Origin: Sphingobium amiense
GTDB lineage: Bacteria > Pseudomonadota > Alphaproteobacteria > Sphingomonadales > Sphingomonadaceae
DNA length: 64,000 nt
Assembly: GCF_003967075.1 (NCBI RefSeq)
Contig: NZ_AP018664.1
Location: 1 to 64,000 of the forward strand
Reading direction: 5' to 3'
The notes beneath the pieces were generated by a model that did not search any database, was not told the DNA's origin, and was given only the letters and a program-made list of their open reading frames with translations. Below are positions 1-9,208 of this stretch, piece after piece (the first letter of the stretch is position 1; the number at the start of each line of letters is the position of its first letter). A program made the translations under genes and the position numbers.

Positions 1-1404
1 ATGAAGGATGGGGTGCGCGTGGTGGCTTGGCAGGAGGGGCAGACGATTCAGGCGGACGACGCCCTCGAATCCGCCTGGGCCGGCATCCGCGCGGGCCTGC
101 GCCGCGATGTGGGCGCGCGCATGTTCGACCAGTGGCTGAAACCCGTCCGCCTCGGCGACTATTGCCCCGAATCGCAGACGCTCGATCTGCTGGTCGCCAG
201 CGACTTCAGCGCGAACTTCGTGTCTGGCCAGTTCGGCGACCGGCTGCGCATGGCGTGGCGCACGGCTGGCGTGGCGGTGCGCGAAGTGCGGGTGCGCCGG
301 GCGCCCGACACGGCGGGACCGCGGCTGCTGGAAGTCGTCCATGTCGAAAAGCCCGCCGCCGCACCCGCGCCGGTCGTCGCCGCCTCCAATTTCCAGCCGC
401 GCCACGGCTTTGCCGATTTCGTCGTCGGCGATACCAACCGTCTCGCTTTCTCCGCCGCGCAGGCGATGGGCGCGCAGGCCCAGCCGCGCTTCACCCCGCT
501 CTTCATCCATGGCGGCACCGGGCAGGGCAAGACGCACCTGCTCCACGCCATCGCCGCCGATTTCAGCGCGCACAGCCCCGCAGCGCCCGTCCTCTACATG
601 TCCGCCGAACGCTTCATGATGGAGTTCGTGAACGCGATGCGCGCCAACGAAACCATGGCGTTCAAGGCGCGGCTGCGCGCGGCGCGGCTGCTGCTGATCG
701 ACGACATCCAGTTCATCGCGGGCAAGGGATCGACGCAGGAGGAATTTCTCCACACGGTCAACGACCTCATCGACACCGGCGCGCGCATCGTCGTCACCGC
801 CGACCGCGCGCCGCAGCTTCTCGACGGGATCGACGCGCGCATCCTCTCGCGCCTCGCGGGCGGCCTCGTCGCCGACATCCAGCCCGCCGCGCTCGACCTG
901 CGGTTGGCGATTCTGGAGGCCAAGCGGATGGTGGCCGGCGACCCGCCGGTGCCCGACGCCGTCATCGACTTCCTCGCCCGTTCGATCCGCTCGAACGTGC
1001 GCGAGCTGGAAGGCGCGTTCAACAAGCTGGTCGCCTATGGCCAGCTCACCGGCCGCGCCATCGACCTCGACTTCGCGCAGCAGATGCTGGCCGACGCGGT
1101 GCGCGCCAATGCCCGCCGCATCACGGTGGACGAAATCCAGAAGGCCTGCGCCGCCCATTACAGGATCGACCCGGCCGAAATGCGCTCCAAGCGCCGCGCC
1201 CGCGCCGTCGCCCGCCCCCGTCAGGTCGCCATGTATCTCGCCAAGAAGATGACACCCCGCTCGCTGCCCGAGATCGGCCGCATCTTCGGCGGGCGCGATC
1301 ACAGCACGGTGATCCACGCCGTCCGCACCATCGAAGCGCTGCGCGAGAGCAATCCCGAAATCGACGCCGACGTGCGCGCGCTGCTCCGCCAGCTGGAGGG
1401 CTGA
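1..1404 (+). CDS. dnaA: chromosomal replication initiator protein DnaA
   Basis: Initiates chromosome replication by ATP-dependent assembly on DnaA boxes and duplex opening at oriC. The 467-residue protein has an N-terminal domain I (about 1-95), a short variable linker, an AAA+ domain with Walker A GGTGQGKT (171-178) and Walker B LLIDDIQF (about 230), and the C-terminal DNA-binding signature GGRDHSTVIHAV (about 430). Length is normal for the family, with a short linker. The window begins on the ATG, so the upstream RBS and promoter cannot be seen and the start is unverified. No cluster of consensus DnaA boxes was seen downstream, so oriC is probably elsewhere. Confidence 0.97.
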   Translation: MKDGVRVVAWQEGQTIQADDALESAWAGIRAGLRRDVGARMFDQWLKPVRLGDYCPESQTLDLLVASDFSANFVSGQFGDRLRMAWRTAGVAVREVRVRRAPDTAGPRLLEVVHVEKPAAAPAPVVAASNFQPRHGFADFVVGDTNRLAFSAAQAMGAQAQPRFTPLFIHGGTGQGKTHLLHAIAADFSAHSPAAPVLYMSAERFMMEFVNAMRANETMAFKARLRAARLLLIDDIQFIAGKGSTQEEFLHTVNDLIDTGARIVVTADRAPQLLDGIDARILSRLAGGLVADIQPAALDLRLAILEAKRMVAGDPPVPDAVIDFLARSIRSNVRELEGAFNKLVAYGQLTGRAIDLDFAQQMLADAVRANARRITVDEIQKACAAHYRIDPAEMRSKRRARAVARPRQVAMYLAKKMTPRSLPEIGRIFGGRDHSTVIHAVRTIEALRESNPEIDADVRALLRQLEG

Positions 1405-1435
1405 CGCGGGCACGGGGCCGGGCTAGGCTTGCCCC

Positions 1436-2044
1436 ATGATTCGCTCCGCCCTGTTCCTGCTCCTTGCGCTCCTGTCCCTGACGCCCGCCGCTGCGCAGGT
1501 GCCTGCGCCCGGCCCGGCTACCGGCGACGTGCGCGTCGCGCTGGAAACGGACAGGGGGCGGATCGTCGTGGCGGTCCATCTGGGCAAGGCGCCCGTCACC
1601 GCCGCCAATTTCCTCAGATATGTCGATCAGAAGCGCTTCGACGGCATCGCCTTCTATCGTGGCGTCGGCGCGCCCGATTACGGCTTCGTGCAGGCGGGAA
1701 CGCAGAATGATCCCAGGCGCATCCTGCCTCCCATCGCGCATGAACCGACGACGCAGACCGGCCTCACCCACGACGATGGCGCGCTGTCGATGGCCCGCTA
1801 TGCGCCGGGCAGCGCGACCGGGGACTTTTTCATAGTCTTGGGCAAGATGCCAGCGATGGATGCTCATCCGGAAGCGGCGGGCGACAATCAGGGCTTTGCC
1901 GTCTTCGCCCATGTGGTCGAGGGCATGGACGTGGTGAAGGCGATCCTCGCCGAACCCAAATCGCCGACGATGGGCGATGGGGTGATGAAGGGTCAGATGC
2001 TCGAAGCCCCGGTAAAAATTCTCACCGCGCGCCGCCTTCCCTGA
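1436..2044 (+). CDS. cyclophilin-type peptidyl-prolyl cis-trans isomerase, exported
   Basis: Catalyses cis-trans isomerisation of X-Pro bonds, probably in the periplasm. The 202-residue product starts with a Sec signal peptide (hydrophobic run of about 2-16 followed by AAAQV). A cyclophilin core follows: an N-terminal beta hairpin (VRVALETDRGRIVV), NFLRYVDQKRFDGIAFYR, and a C-terminal GFAVFAHVVEGMDVV. The canonical FxxxxxxFxxQ-type active-site segment is replaced by a divergent FVQAGTQND, as in bacterial periplasmic forms. It lies 32 bases after dnaA. Its 3' end overlaps that of the convergent symporter gene by 23 bases. A second, distinct cyclophilin is at 46686. Confidence 0.9.
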   Translation: MIRSALFLLLALLSLTPAAAQVPAPGPATGDVRVALETDRGRIVVAVHLGKAPVTAANFLRYVDQKRFDGIAFYRGVGAPDYGFVQAGTQNDPRRILPPIAHEPTTQTGLTHDDGALSMARYAPGSATGDFFIVLGKMPAMDAHPEAAGDNQGFAVFAHVVEGMDVVKAILAEPKSPTMGDGVMKGQMLEAPVKILTARRLP

Positions 2045-3254
2045 CGTCGAGGATGCGCGTCACGCCCATGTCGGCGGTGACGTTGCCCACGGTGCGGAAA
2101 ATGTCGGGCACGGTCTCCACCGCCAGCAGCAGCGGCAGCGCCTCGACCGGCACGCCCATGGCGAGGCAGATGGGACCGGTCGTCGTGAAGAAGGTGATCT
2201 GGCTCGGCAGCCCCACTGCCGCCAGGCTGACGATCGCCGCGACGCCAACCCCCAGCACCAGTTGTACGGCCCCCAGCGGCACCCCGTTCATCGCCGCCAC
2301 ATAGATGGCGACGCCCAGATTCGCGGTCGGGCTGGTGATGCGGAACAGCGAAATGGCGAGCGGCAGCACGATGCTGCGGCTCGTTTCGCGCACCTGCAAC
2401 GGCCCGTCGCTCGCCTCGATCATCGCGGGCAGCGACGCGATGGAGCTTTGCGTCGAAAAGGCGATGGCCTGCGCCGGGAGCGCCGCTCTGGCAAACCGGA
2501 GCAGGCCGATGCGCCCCGCGCCCGCCACCATCGGATAGAGCAGCAGCGTGACGATCAGGCACAGCGCGACGATGAATCCGATATAGTGAAGCAGCGCGCC
2601 CGCCGTCGCCAGCCCCGACCGCGCGCCCGCCACCAGCGCCAGCGCAAACACGCCAAGGGGCGCGAGCCAAAGCACCCATCGCACCACCACCAGCAGCGCG
2701 TCGGCCAGCGCCTCGAAGAAGCCGGTCAGCATCGCGCGCCGCTCCGCCCCGATCCGCGTCACCGCAAAGCCGAAGACGAGCGCGAACAGGACCACCGCGA
2801 CGACCTGCCCCTCGCTCGCCGCCCGAATCGGATTGACCGGGATGAAACCCAGCAACCACTCGGCGGACGGACGCACATCTGGCACTTCGGCGACCGGCGC
2901 TGCGCCCGCGAGAGCGCCGACCGCGCCGGGTGGCACGGGCCAGAGCCGCAGCATCACCGGCCCGGCCAGCGCCGCGACGCCCGCCGCCGCCGTCAGCAGC
3001 AGCGCGAACAGGCCGATGGCGCGCCCGGCCATGCCGTTGCTGCGCGCGGTCGCCGCCGCTTGCGCGATGCCCGTCACCAGCAGCGCGAAGATCAGCGGGA
3101 CGAGCGGCATCTGAAGCCCGCCCAGCCACGCCTTGCCCACCGGCTGCGCCACCGCCACGGCCTGCGCCTCCCATGCGCCGCCCCATTCGGCGAGCGCGAT
3201 CCCGCAGCCAAGCCCCGCCACCAGCGCCAGAAGGATGCGGACGGTCAGGGACAT
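2022..3254 (-). CDS. dicarboxylate/amino acid:cation symporter (DAACS family)
   Basis: Inner-membrane secondary transporter that couples uptake of C4-dicarboxylates or acidic amino acids to H+ or Na+. The 410-residue protein has about eight hydrophobic segments. Family-specific elements are present: the serine-rich hairpin AFSTQSSIASLP (about 265), the TM7-like stretch SPTANLGVAIYVAAMN, and the TM8 substrate-site helix VPDIFRTVGNVTADMG near the C-terminus. In the last of these the D/R/N/D pattern of glutamate transporters is mostly kept. The substrate cannot be told from sequence. It is transcribed away from the DUF2490 gene, with which it shares a 212-base divergent intergenic region. Confidence 0.92.
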   Translation of the reverse strand: MSLTVRILLALVAGLGCGIALAEWGGAWEAQAVAVAQPVGKAWLGGLQMPLVPLIFALLVTGIAQAAATARSNGMAGRAIGLFALLLTAAAGVAALAGPVMLRLWPVPPGAVGALAGAAPVAEVPDVRPSAEWLLGFIPVNPIRAASEGQVVAVVLFALVFGFAVTRIGAERRAMLTGFFEALADALLVVVRWVLWLAPLGVFALALVAGARSGLATAGALLHYIGFIVALCLIVTLLLYPMVAGAGRIGLLRFARAALPAQAIAFSTQSSIASLPAMIEASDGPLQVRETSRSIVLPLAISLFRITSPTANLGVAIYVAAMNGVPLGAVQLVLGVGVAAIVSLAAVGLPSQITFFTTTGPICLAMGVPVEALPLLLAVETVPDIFRTVGNVTADMGVTRILDVREGGAR

Positions 3255-3466
3255 GGATGCTTCGCTCCGCTGTGCTTGGTCACGGGCGTCACGCTATCGG
3301 CTGCACGGGCATGGGCATAGGGAGAAAGCGGAAGCCTCCAGAAAGCGGGATGATGTGCACAAGATCATTGCATCCCCCGGCGGCGGCGACTAGCGGCGTG
3401 TGGAAACATATGTCATCAAACTGTCACATTCCGGCAATCGACCGGATGGGGGCGGAGAGGGGGATC

Positions 3467-4147
3467 ATGCGTACCGGCTGGAAATATCTGTCTCCCCTCA
3501 TCGCCCTGCTGCCCGTCACCGCAGCCCGCGCGTCGGAGGACAGCCAGATCTGGCTGACAAGCGCCGCGGTGGTGCGGCTGAGCGACAAATGGCGCGTCTC
3601 GGGTGAAAGCGTCGCCCGCTTCAGCGACGACCGCGACGGCCTGTATGAAATCGAGGTCAATCTGCTGCTGGGCTACAGGGTGGCGGACAAGGTCACGCTG
3701 TGGGCGGGCTACACCCACGATCCCAACTATGATGGCGGGAACTTCGCCGTGATGGAGCATCGCGGGCGGCAGCAGGTGACGTTCGACAATATCGTCAGGA
3801 TCGGTCCGGGGCGGCTCAGCGCCCGGCTCCGCACGGAGGAGCGCTGGCGTGACGGGGTCGACGGCACGGCATGGCGCGTGCGCCCCTATGTCAAATACAG
3901 CCTGCCGCTCGACAAGAGCGGCCGCACCGCGCTGGTCCTCAGCCACGAAAGTTTTATCGACCTCAACAGGAGCAATTTCCAGCGCGTGCGGGGTGAGGAG
4001 CGGATGCGCAATCTCGTTGCGATCACGACGCCCCTGTCGAAGCGGATCGCGGTCGAGATCGGCTATCTGCACCAGCACGGCTTTCGCCCCGGCGCTCCGG
4101 ACAGCAACGACCATGTCGCATCGCTGGCGCTCGCCGCCAGTTTCTAG
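3467..4147 (+). CDS. DUF2490 family outer-membrane beta-barrel-like protein
   Basis: Function unknown. The product is 226 residues with a Sec signal peptide (MRTGWKYLSPLIALLP...AARA). The mature part is made of alternating, amphipathic strands rich in Tyr, Trp and Arg (such as LLLGYRVADKVTLWAGYTHD) and ends in phenylalanine, as outer-membrane barrels often do. I place it in DUF2490 on the pattern of SxDGLYE-like and WRDG...RVRPYVKY segments. The start at 3467 has a strong GGAGAGGGGG RBS and gives a clean signal peptide; the frame is open much further upstream but without coding support. It is monocistronic. Confidence 0.8.
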   Translation: MRTGWKYLSPLIALLPVTAARASEDSQIWLTSAAVVRLSDKWRVSGESVARFSDDRDGLYEIEVNLLLGYRVADKVTLWAGYTHDPNYDGGNFAVMEHRGRQQVTFDNIVRIGPGRLSARLRTEERWRDGVDGTAWRVRPYVKYSLPLDKSGRTALVLSHESFIDLNRSNFQRVRGEERMRNLVAITTPLSKRIAVEIGYLHQHGFRPGAPDSNDHVASLALAASF

Positions 4148-4157
4148 GCGGGGCATG

Positions 4158-4193
4158 AAAAAGGGTCCGCCGCGCCCTCGCGCAGCAGACCCT
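4158..4193 (-). terminator. rho-independent terminator of the DUF4136 gene
   Basis: Read on the minus strand, the stem AGGGTCTGC...GCGGACCCT (one internal mismatch) is followed directly by TTTTT. It lies 20 bases past the stop of the DUF4136 lipoprotein gene and just after the convergent DUF2490 gene, so it may serve both. Confidence 0.6.
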
Positions 4194-4212
4194 CTCCCTG
4201 TTCGATTCGCCG

Positions 4213-4887
4213 TCAGCCCTTCTTTTCGGGCGGCAGCGTGATCTTGACGCTTTCCCCGTTCTGACCGGGGAAGTTGGTGAACATAACGTCGATCAGGTTC
4301 GGCACCAGATAGGTGAGCTTGTTCGACAGCGACTGCGCCTGCGCCTTGCCTTCGAACAGGCGGCGATTGTCCGCCGCGCGGTCGATCTTCAGGCTCAGGT
4401 CGCTGGTATAGACGGTATAGCTCGACACGTCGTTGAAGCCGCTGCCGCCGAACAGCCACGGATCGTAGAAGCCATAGCCCCACGGACGGCCCCAATAGCC
4501 GCCATAGCCGAAGCGTCCGCCCCAGCCCGGTCCCCAGCCCGGACCCCATCCGCCGCCGGCAAAGCCGCTCGAACGCACCTTTTCACGGCCATTGTCGACA
4601 TCATAGGCGACACGCACGATCAGGTCGGCGCGGGCCGGGTCGCTCGCGGGAACATAGCCGGTCTGCGACAGGCGCGCCCCGACCAGATCGGCATAATGCG
4701 AGAATTCCAGACCGCCCGCGAGGCGCGGATCGTCCGCGACCACGGTGAAAGTCTGGCCCTGCGGCGCGGGAAGCTGCTGAAACCGGGCAACGTCGGCCTT
4801 GAATCCGGTGGCGCATCCCGACAGCGCCGTCAGCGCCAGCATGGGCGCTGCGATCAGACCGAATGTCTTGTTACGGGTCATTGTCAT
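4213..4887 (-). CDS. DUF4136 domain-containing lipoprotein
   Basis: Function unknown. The 224-residue protein has a lipoprotein signal peptide with lipobox LSGCA (about 23-27). A DUF4136-like domain follows, with FSHYADLVGARLSQTGY and DLIVRVAYDVD. A Gly/Trp/Tyr/Pro-rich low-complexity insert sits at about 115-150. The C-terminus returns to the fold with LFEGKAQAQSLSNKLTYLVPNLIDVMFTNFPG. I chose the ATG at 4887; a GTG one codon earlier and an ATG two codons later are also possible. The gene stands alone, with its own terminator downstream. Confidence 0.85.
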   Translation of the reverse strand: MTMTRNKTFGLIAAPMLALTALSGCATGFKADVARFQQLPAPQGQTFTVVADDPRLAGGLEFSHYADLVGARLSQTGYVPASDPARADLIVRVAYDVDNGREKVRSSGFAGGGWGPGWGPGWGGRFGYGGYWGRPWGYGFYDPWLFGGSGFNDVSSYTVYTSDLSLKIDRAADNRRLFEGKAQAQSLSNKLTYLVPNLIDVMFTNFPGQNGESVKITLPPEKKG

Positions 4888-5122
4888 CACGTCCTGTATC
4901 AGGCGAAGCGCCTGTTGATCTTCCTGCGCCCTGCCATAGCAAAACGCAACTGAACATCGTTTGAACGCGCGAAGCCGTCAGATGGGCGCAAAACCATGTT
5001 CCGTCACAACAAGGACGGCGCGGCGGCCCGCTTCCCGTATGGAGATAGGACGGGTCGTCATTCAGATGCTGGCGTGCCGAGCCGCCATTTGCAGGCCGTC
5101 AGGGCTGAATGTCGATCCGGCC

Positions 5123-6127
5123 TCAGCGCATCAGGCCCATCGCATCATAGGCGGCCTTCAGCGTCGGCTCGGCCGCCGCCGCCGCCTTCGCGGCCCCCTT
5201 GTCGAGGATCGCGTCGAGCGCGGCGTCGTCGGTGCGCAGCTCCATAAACCGCTCACGGATCGGGCGCAGCGTTTCGACCAGCAGTTCGCCGAGCGCAGGC
5301 TTGAACGCGCCGAAACCCTTGCCCGCGAAATCGGCGCACACGGCGTCGGCCGTCGTGCCGGACAGGGTGGCGAAAATGCCGATCAGATTGCCCGCTTCGG
5401 GTCGTCCGGCCAGCCCTTCCGCTGTTTCAGGCAGCGGCTCGGGATCGGTCTTGGCCTTGCGCACCTTCGCCATGACGGCGTCGTCGTCGTCGGTCAGGTT
5501 GATGCGGCTCATGTCGCTGGGGTCGGACTTCGACATCTTCGCCGTGCCGTCGCGCAAGGACATGATCCGCGCCGATTCCCTGGGGATGATGGGATCGGGC
5601 AGGGTGAAGAGGTCCACGCCGAAATCGGTGTTGAACTTCGCCGCAATGTCGCGCGCCAGTTCCAGATGCTGCTTCTGGTCCTCGCCCACCGGCACATGGG
5701 TGGCGTTGTAGACGAGGATGTCAGCCGCCTGCAGCACCGGGTAGACAAACAGGCCGACCGAAGCGCCCTCGCGGTCCTTGCCCGCCTTGTCCTTGAACTG
5801 GGTCATGCGGTTGAGCCAGCCGATCCGCGCCGTGCCATTGAGCAGCCAGCAGAGTTCGGCATGGGCGGGCACCCGCGCCTGATTGAACAGCACGCTGCGG
5901 TCCGGATCGATTCCCGCGGCGACCAAGGCTGCGGCCATGTCGCGCACGTTGCGGATGCGGGCCTCGCGCCCCTCATGCACGGTGATCGAATGCATGTCGG
6001 CGAGGAAGAAGAAGCACTGCGCATCGCCGGTCATCTCGTCCTGCATCCGCACCCAGTTGCGGATCGCGCCCAGATAATTGCCAAGGTGCAGGTTGCCGGT
6101 CGGCTGGATGCCGGAAAGGACGCGCAT
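5123..6127 (-). CDS. trpS: tryptophanyl-tRNA synthetase
   Basis: Charges tRNA-Trp with tryptophan using ATP (class Ic synthetase). The 334-residue protein has the HIGH-type motif PTGNLHLGNYLGA (about 10-22) and the KMSKS motif TAKMSKSDPSD (about 195). The segment VPVGEDQKQHLELARDIA is typical of TrpRS. Length is normal. It is downstream of murJ on the same strand with a gap of about 20 bases, so the two are probably cotranscribed. About 235 bases between this gene and the DUF4136 gene hold nothing recognisable apart from a small CAGGCG-AAG-CGCCTG hairpin near 4900. Confidence 0.97.
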   Translation of the reverse strand: MRVLSGIQPTGNLHLGNYLGAIRNWVRMQDEMTGDAQCFFFLADMHSITVHEGREARIRNVRDMAAALVAAGIDPDRSVLFNQARVPAHAELCWLLNGTARIGWLNRMTQFKDKAGKDREGASVGLFVYPVLQAADILVYNATHVPVGEDQKQHLELARDIAAKFNTDFGVDLFTLPDPIIPRESARIMSLRDGTAKMSKSDPSDMSRINLTDDDDAVMAKVRKAKTDPEPLPETAEGLAGRPEAGNLIGIFATLSGTTADAVCADFAGKGFGAFKPALGELLVETLRPIRERFMELRTDDAALDAILDKGAAKAAAAAEPTLKAAYDAMGLMR

Positions 6128-6148
6128 GGGTGTGATCCGTTGCTGTGT

Positions 6149-7723
6149 TCAGGTTGCAGACTTGCGGCGGATGAGCGCCTTGATGTCGGACAGGCGATAG
6201 GCGCCCACCGCCACGCTCGCCAGCCCGTATAGCGCAACGCCCGCGCCGACAAGCAGGCAGAGCGCGACGTAGCGCTGGACCATCGCGCCGGTGAGCCACG
6301 GATCGAGCAGATGCTCCCCCGCCAGCAGCGCCGCGCCCATCAGGATCGCGGCGACCGCCAGCCTCGGCAGCCGCCGGCGCAACCCCGCGTCCGCGTGGAA
6401 ATGCCCCCGCTTCACCAGCGTGCGATACAGCATCGCGACATTGATCGTGGAGGCGAGCGCGGTCGCCAGCGGCGGCCCGATATGCCCCAATGTCGGGATC
6501 ATCGCGATATTGCCGACGATGTTCACGAGGATGGACAGCATCGCATAGCGCACCGGCGTCTTCGTGTCGCCGCGCGCATAATAGCCGGGCGTCAGCACCT
6601 TCACGAGCACATAGGATGGCAGGCCGATGGAGAAAGCGGACAGCGCCCACCCGCACCGCATCGCATCCTCGGCGGTGAAGCGGCCATATTGGAACAGCCC
6701 ACGCACGATCGGTTCGGCCACGGTCAGGAAGGCGACGGTCGCGGGCAGCGTCAGGAACAGGGCGAGTTCGATACCCCGGTTCTGCGTCTCCATCGCCTCG
6801 GCCTCCTGCCCCCTGGACAGCATCCGCGACACGGTGGGGAGGAGGATGGTGCCAAGGCCGATGCCGATCAGGCCCAGCGGCAACTGGTTCAGGCGGTCGG
6901 CATAATAGATATAGGTGATCGACCCCGACGCCAGCAGCCAGCCCGACAGGGCGGTCGAAATCAGCAGGTTGATCTGCGACGCACCGGCCCCGGCGGCGGC
7001 GGGGACGATCAGGCGCAGAAGCTCCTTCACGTCCGCGTCGAATTTCGGCCGCCGCAGCTTCAGCGACACGCCCGCCCGGCGGCAGGCGAGCATCAGCCAC
7101 GCGAGCTGCAGCGCGCCGCCCACCGTCACCGAAATCGCCTGCACCCGCGCTGTCTCATATTCGTCGGCCCCATGGAACAGCCACAGCCCCGCGATCATGC
7201 TGAGATTGAGCAGGATCGGCGCAGCGGCATTGACCCAGAATTTGTCGAGCGAATTGAGGATGCCGCCCAGCAGCGAAGCAAGGCTGATGAGCGCCAGATA
7301 GGGCAGGGTGATGCGCGAGAGCATGACCGCGAAGGCGAATTGCTCCGGCGTCGGATTCTGCCGCGAAAAGCCGCCCGAAAGCGCCCAGGTGATCGGCCAT
7401 GCCGCCGCGATCAGGATGCCGGTGAAGAGGATCAGCACCGGAAGCAGCACGGCGAGCGCCCGCTGGGCGAAATCATAACCGGCGGGCAATCCGCCCTCGC
7501 CCGCCGCCTTGCGGTTGAACAGCGGGATGAAGGCGGCGGAGAAGGCCCCTTCCGCAAAGAGCGCGCGGAACATGTTGGGCAGGCGGAAGGCGACGCCATT
7601 GAATGCGTCCGACGCAAAGCCCGCGCCGACATAGCGCGCCGCCAGCGAATCGCGCACCAGCGCAAGGATGCGGCTCGCCAGCGTCAGCCCGCCGACCGAC
7701 CCAAGGGCGCGGACGAGTTTCAC
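6149..7723 (-). CDS. murJ: lipid II flippase MurJ
   Basis: Flips undecaprenyl-PP-MurNAc-pentapeptide-GlcNAc across the inner membrane for peptidoglycan synthesis (MOP/MviN superfamily). The 524-residue protein has about 14 predicted membrane helices. The conserved N-terminus reads GGLTLASRILALVRDSLAARYVGAG and is followed by ALFAEGAFSAAFIPLF, both hallmark MviN/MurJ segments with the functional arginines. It precedes trpS on the same strand. Confidence 0.97.
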   Translation of the reverse strand: MKLVRALGSVGGLTLASRILALVRDSLAARYVGAGFASDAFNGVAFRLPNMFRALFAEGAFSAAFIPLFNRKAAGEGGLPAGYDFAQRALAVLLPVLILFTGILIAAAWPITWALSGGFSRQNPTPEQFAFAVMLSRITLPYLALISLASLLGGILNSLDKFWVNAAAPILLNLSMIAGLWLFHGADEYETARVQAISVTVGGALQLAWLMLACRRAGVSLKLRRPKFDADVKELLRLIVPAAAGAGASQINLLISTALSGWLLASGSITYIYYADRLNQLPLGLIGIGLGTILLPTVSRMLSRGQEAEAMETQNRGIELALFLTLPATVAFLTVAEPIVRGLFQYGRFTAEDAMRCGWALSAFSIGLPSYVLVKVLTPGYYARGDTKTPVRYAMLSILVNIVGNIAMIPTLGHIGPPLATALASTINVAMLYRTLVKRGHFHADAGLRRRLPRLAVAAILMGAALLAGEHLLDPWLTGAMVQRYVALCLLVGAGVALYGLASVAVGAYRLSDIKALIRRKSAT

Positions 7724-7731
7724 CTTCTTCT

Positions 7732-7830
7732 CCCCTCCCCTTCAGGGGAGGGGGCGGGGGTGGGGGATCGCCTCACGCACGGCATTGCGGGGATGGCCCC
7801 CACCCCAACCCCTCCCCTGAAGGGGAGGGG
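7732..7830. repeat. paired inverted palindromes (REP/BIME-like)
   Basis: Two short palindromes sit between secB and murJ. CCCCTCCCC-TTCA-GGGGAGGGG lies at 7732-7753 and CCCCTCCCC-TGAA-GGGGAGGGG at 7809-7830. They face each other as an inverted pair, with G-rich and C-rich flanks (GGGGGTGGGGG / CCCCCACCCC) that are also complementary. The whole can fold into one long hairpin of about 100 bases. It resembles repetitive extragenic palindromes common in sphingomonads; copy number elsewhere cannot be judged from this window. Confidence 0.75.
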
Positions 7831-7860
7831 CTTTCGGATGTAAGGCGCCATCGTCGTCAA

Positions 7861-8361
7861 TCAGGCGTGACCGGCCGGCTCGCCCGCGGTCGTTTCCATC
7901 TGCTGCGCCTGCTGGAGGTAGAGCGCGCCGAAGTCGATCGGGTCGAGCAGCAGCGGCGGGAAGCCGCCGTCGCGGATCGCGTCGGCCAGCACCCGGCGGG
8001 CGAAGGGGAAGATGAGGCGCGGCGCTTCCGCCAGCATGAAGGGCTGGACCTGATCCTCGGGCACGTTGCGCATGCCGAAGATCGCGGCATAGACCAGCTC
8101 GACGGCAAAGGCGGTGCCCTGCGGCGCGGTGGCCTTCACCTCGACCTTGAGCGAGACTTCCAGCACTTCCTCGCCCACCTTGTCGGCGCCGATATTGAAC
8201 TGCACGTCGATCTGCGGCTGGTCCTGCCACTGGTAGACGGCGGGCGCATTCGGGTTTTCGAACGACAGGTCTTTCACATATTGGCTGATGAGCGCGATCT
8301 GCGGCGCATTGTCCGCGCCGTTGCCGATAGTGGTGGTGATGTGGTCCGTTGCGTCGGCCAT
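7861..8361 (-). CDS. secB: protein-export chaperone SecB
   Basis: Cytoplasmic tetrameric chaperone that keeps presecretory proteins unfolded and delivers them to SecA. The 166-residue product carries ISQYVKDLSFENPNAP near the N-terminus, the classical SecB signature, and the central stretch QVQPFMLAEAPRLIFPFARRVLADAIRDGGFPPL. I chose the ATG at 8361 (MADATDH), because the frame stays open upstream without homology. It is divergent from the TimA gene, with a 186-base intergenic region. Confidence 0.96.
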   Translation of the reverse strand: MADATDHITTTIGNGADNAPQIALISQYVKDLSFENPNAPAVYQWQDQPQIDVQFNIGADKVGEEVLEVSLKVEVKATAPQGTAFAVELVYAAIFGMRNVPEDQVQPFMLAEAPRLIFPFARRVLADAIRDGGFPPLLLDPIDFGALYLQQAQQMETTAGEPAGHA

Positions 8362-8547
8362 GCTCGTCCTTGACTTTCCCTGCTGCCCGGAGACCCTTCG
8401 TCCCCGTCGAAATGCGATGACCCGCGCGCTTAGCAGGGGGGACGGGGCGGAGCAATGCCCGTGGCCCCGCCCAAGCCTATTTGAAGTATCGCGCAAACAT
8501 GCCTATGTTGCGTGGAACATCGTCCCGAACAAAGGGTATAGTCTTCC

Positions 8548-9201
8548 GTGTACGTGATCGTCATCCTTGCCCTGATCGCCGGTTTTCTGGCGCTGCGGCT
8601 CTATTCCGTGCTCGGCAAGCGCACGGGGCATGAGCAGGAGCCGGTCATGCGCCCGGCGGAGGACCGCGCGAAGGTGACGGTGCTGCAACCCGGCCCGACC
8701 AGTCAGGGCAGCGGCGAATCGGTGCGCCTGATCGAAGGCTTCATTGCCCCCGGCGCGGAAAATGGCGTGCGCGCCCTGATCGCCGCCGACCGCAGCTTCG
8801 ACGTGCCGCAGTTCGTGGAAGGTGCGAAAAGCGCCTACAAGATGGTGCTCGAAGCCTTCTGGCGCGGCGACCGCGAGGAACTGGCCTGGCTGTGCGATCC
8901 TGAAGTGCAGGCCTCGTTCGAAGAAGCCATCGCCGCGCGCGAGGCTGAGGGCCATGTCCTCGACAACCGTCTCGTCCGCATCGAAAAGGCGCAGATCGTC
9001 GAAGTCTCGCTGCGCGACCGGATCGCTGAGGTCGCCCTGCGGTTCGAGGCTGACATCGCCGCCGTCACCCGCGACAGGGACGGCAATGTCGTCGCCGGAT
9101 CGCTGACCGACGCGGTCGGCACGCGCGACATCTGGACCTTCACCCGCGACATCCGCAGCGCGGACCCCAACTGGAAGCTCAGCGAAACCGACGAGGTCTG
9201 A
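8548..9201 (+). CDS. Tim44/TimA family putative adaptor protein
   Basis: Alphaproteobacterial homologue of mitochondrial Tim44; its role in the bacterial envelope is poorly defined. The 217-residue protein has one N-terminal transmembrane helix (VIVILALIAGFLALRLY). A variable linker leads to a Tim44-like lipid-binding domain from about 75 onward (FVEGAKSAYKMVLEAFWRGDREELAWLCDPEV...). The start is a GTG. Seven bases separate it from mltA, and mltA is followed by an Smr gene, giving a likely timA-mltA-smr operon opposite secB. This order recurs in alphaproteobacteria (family knowledge). Confidence 0.9.
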   Translation: MYVIVILALIAGFLALRLYSVLGKRTGHEQEPVMRPAEDRAKVTVLQPGPTSQGSGESVRLIEGFIAPGAENGVRALIAADRSFDVPQFVEGAKSAYKMVLEAFWRGDREELAWLCDPEVQASFEEAIAAREAEGHVLDNRLVRIEKAQIVEVSLRDRIAEVALRFEADIAAVTRDRDGNVVAGSLTDAVGTRDIWTFTRDIRSADPNWKLSETDEV

Positions 9202-9208
9202 TCGCGCC

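Noticed and set aside
1..2100. oriC next to dnaA
   Set aside because: No cluster of TTATCCACA-like boxes or AT-rich unwinding region is visible after dnaA; upstream sequence is outside the window, and alphaproteobacterial origins are often distant from dnaA.
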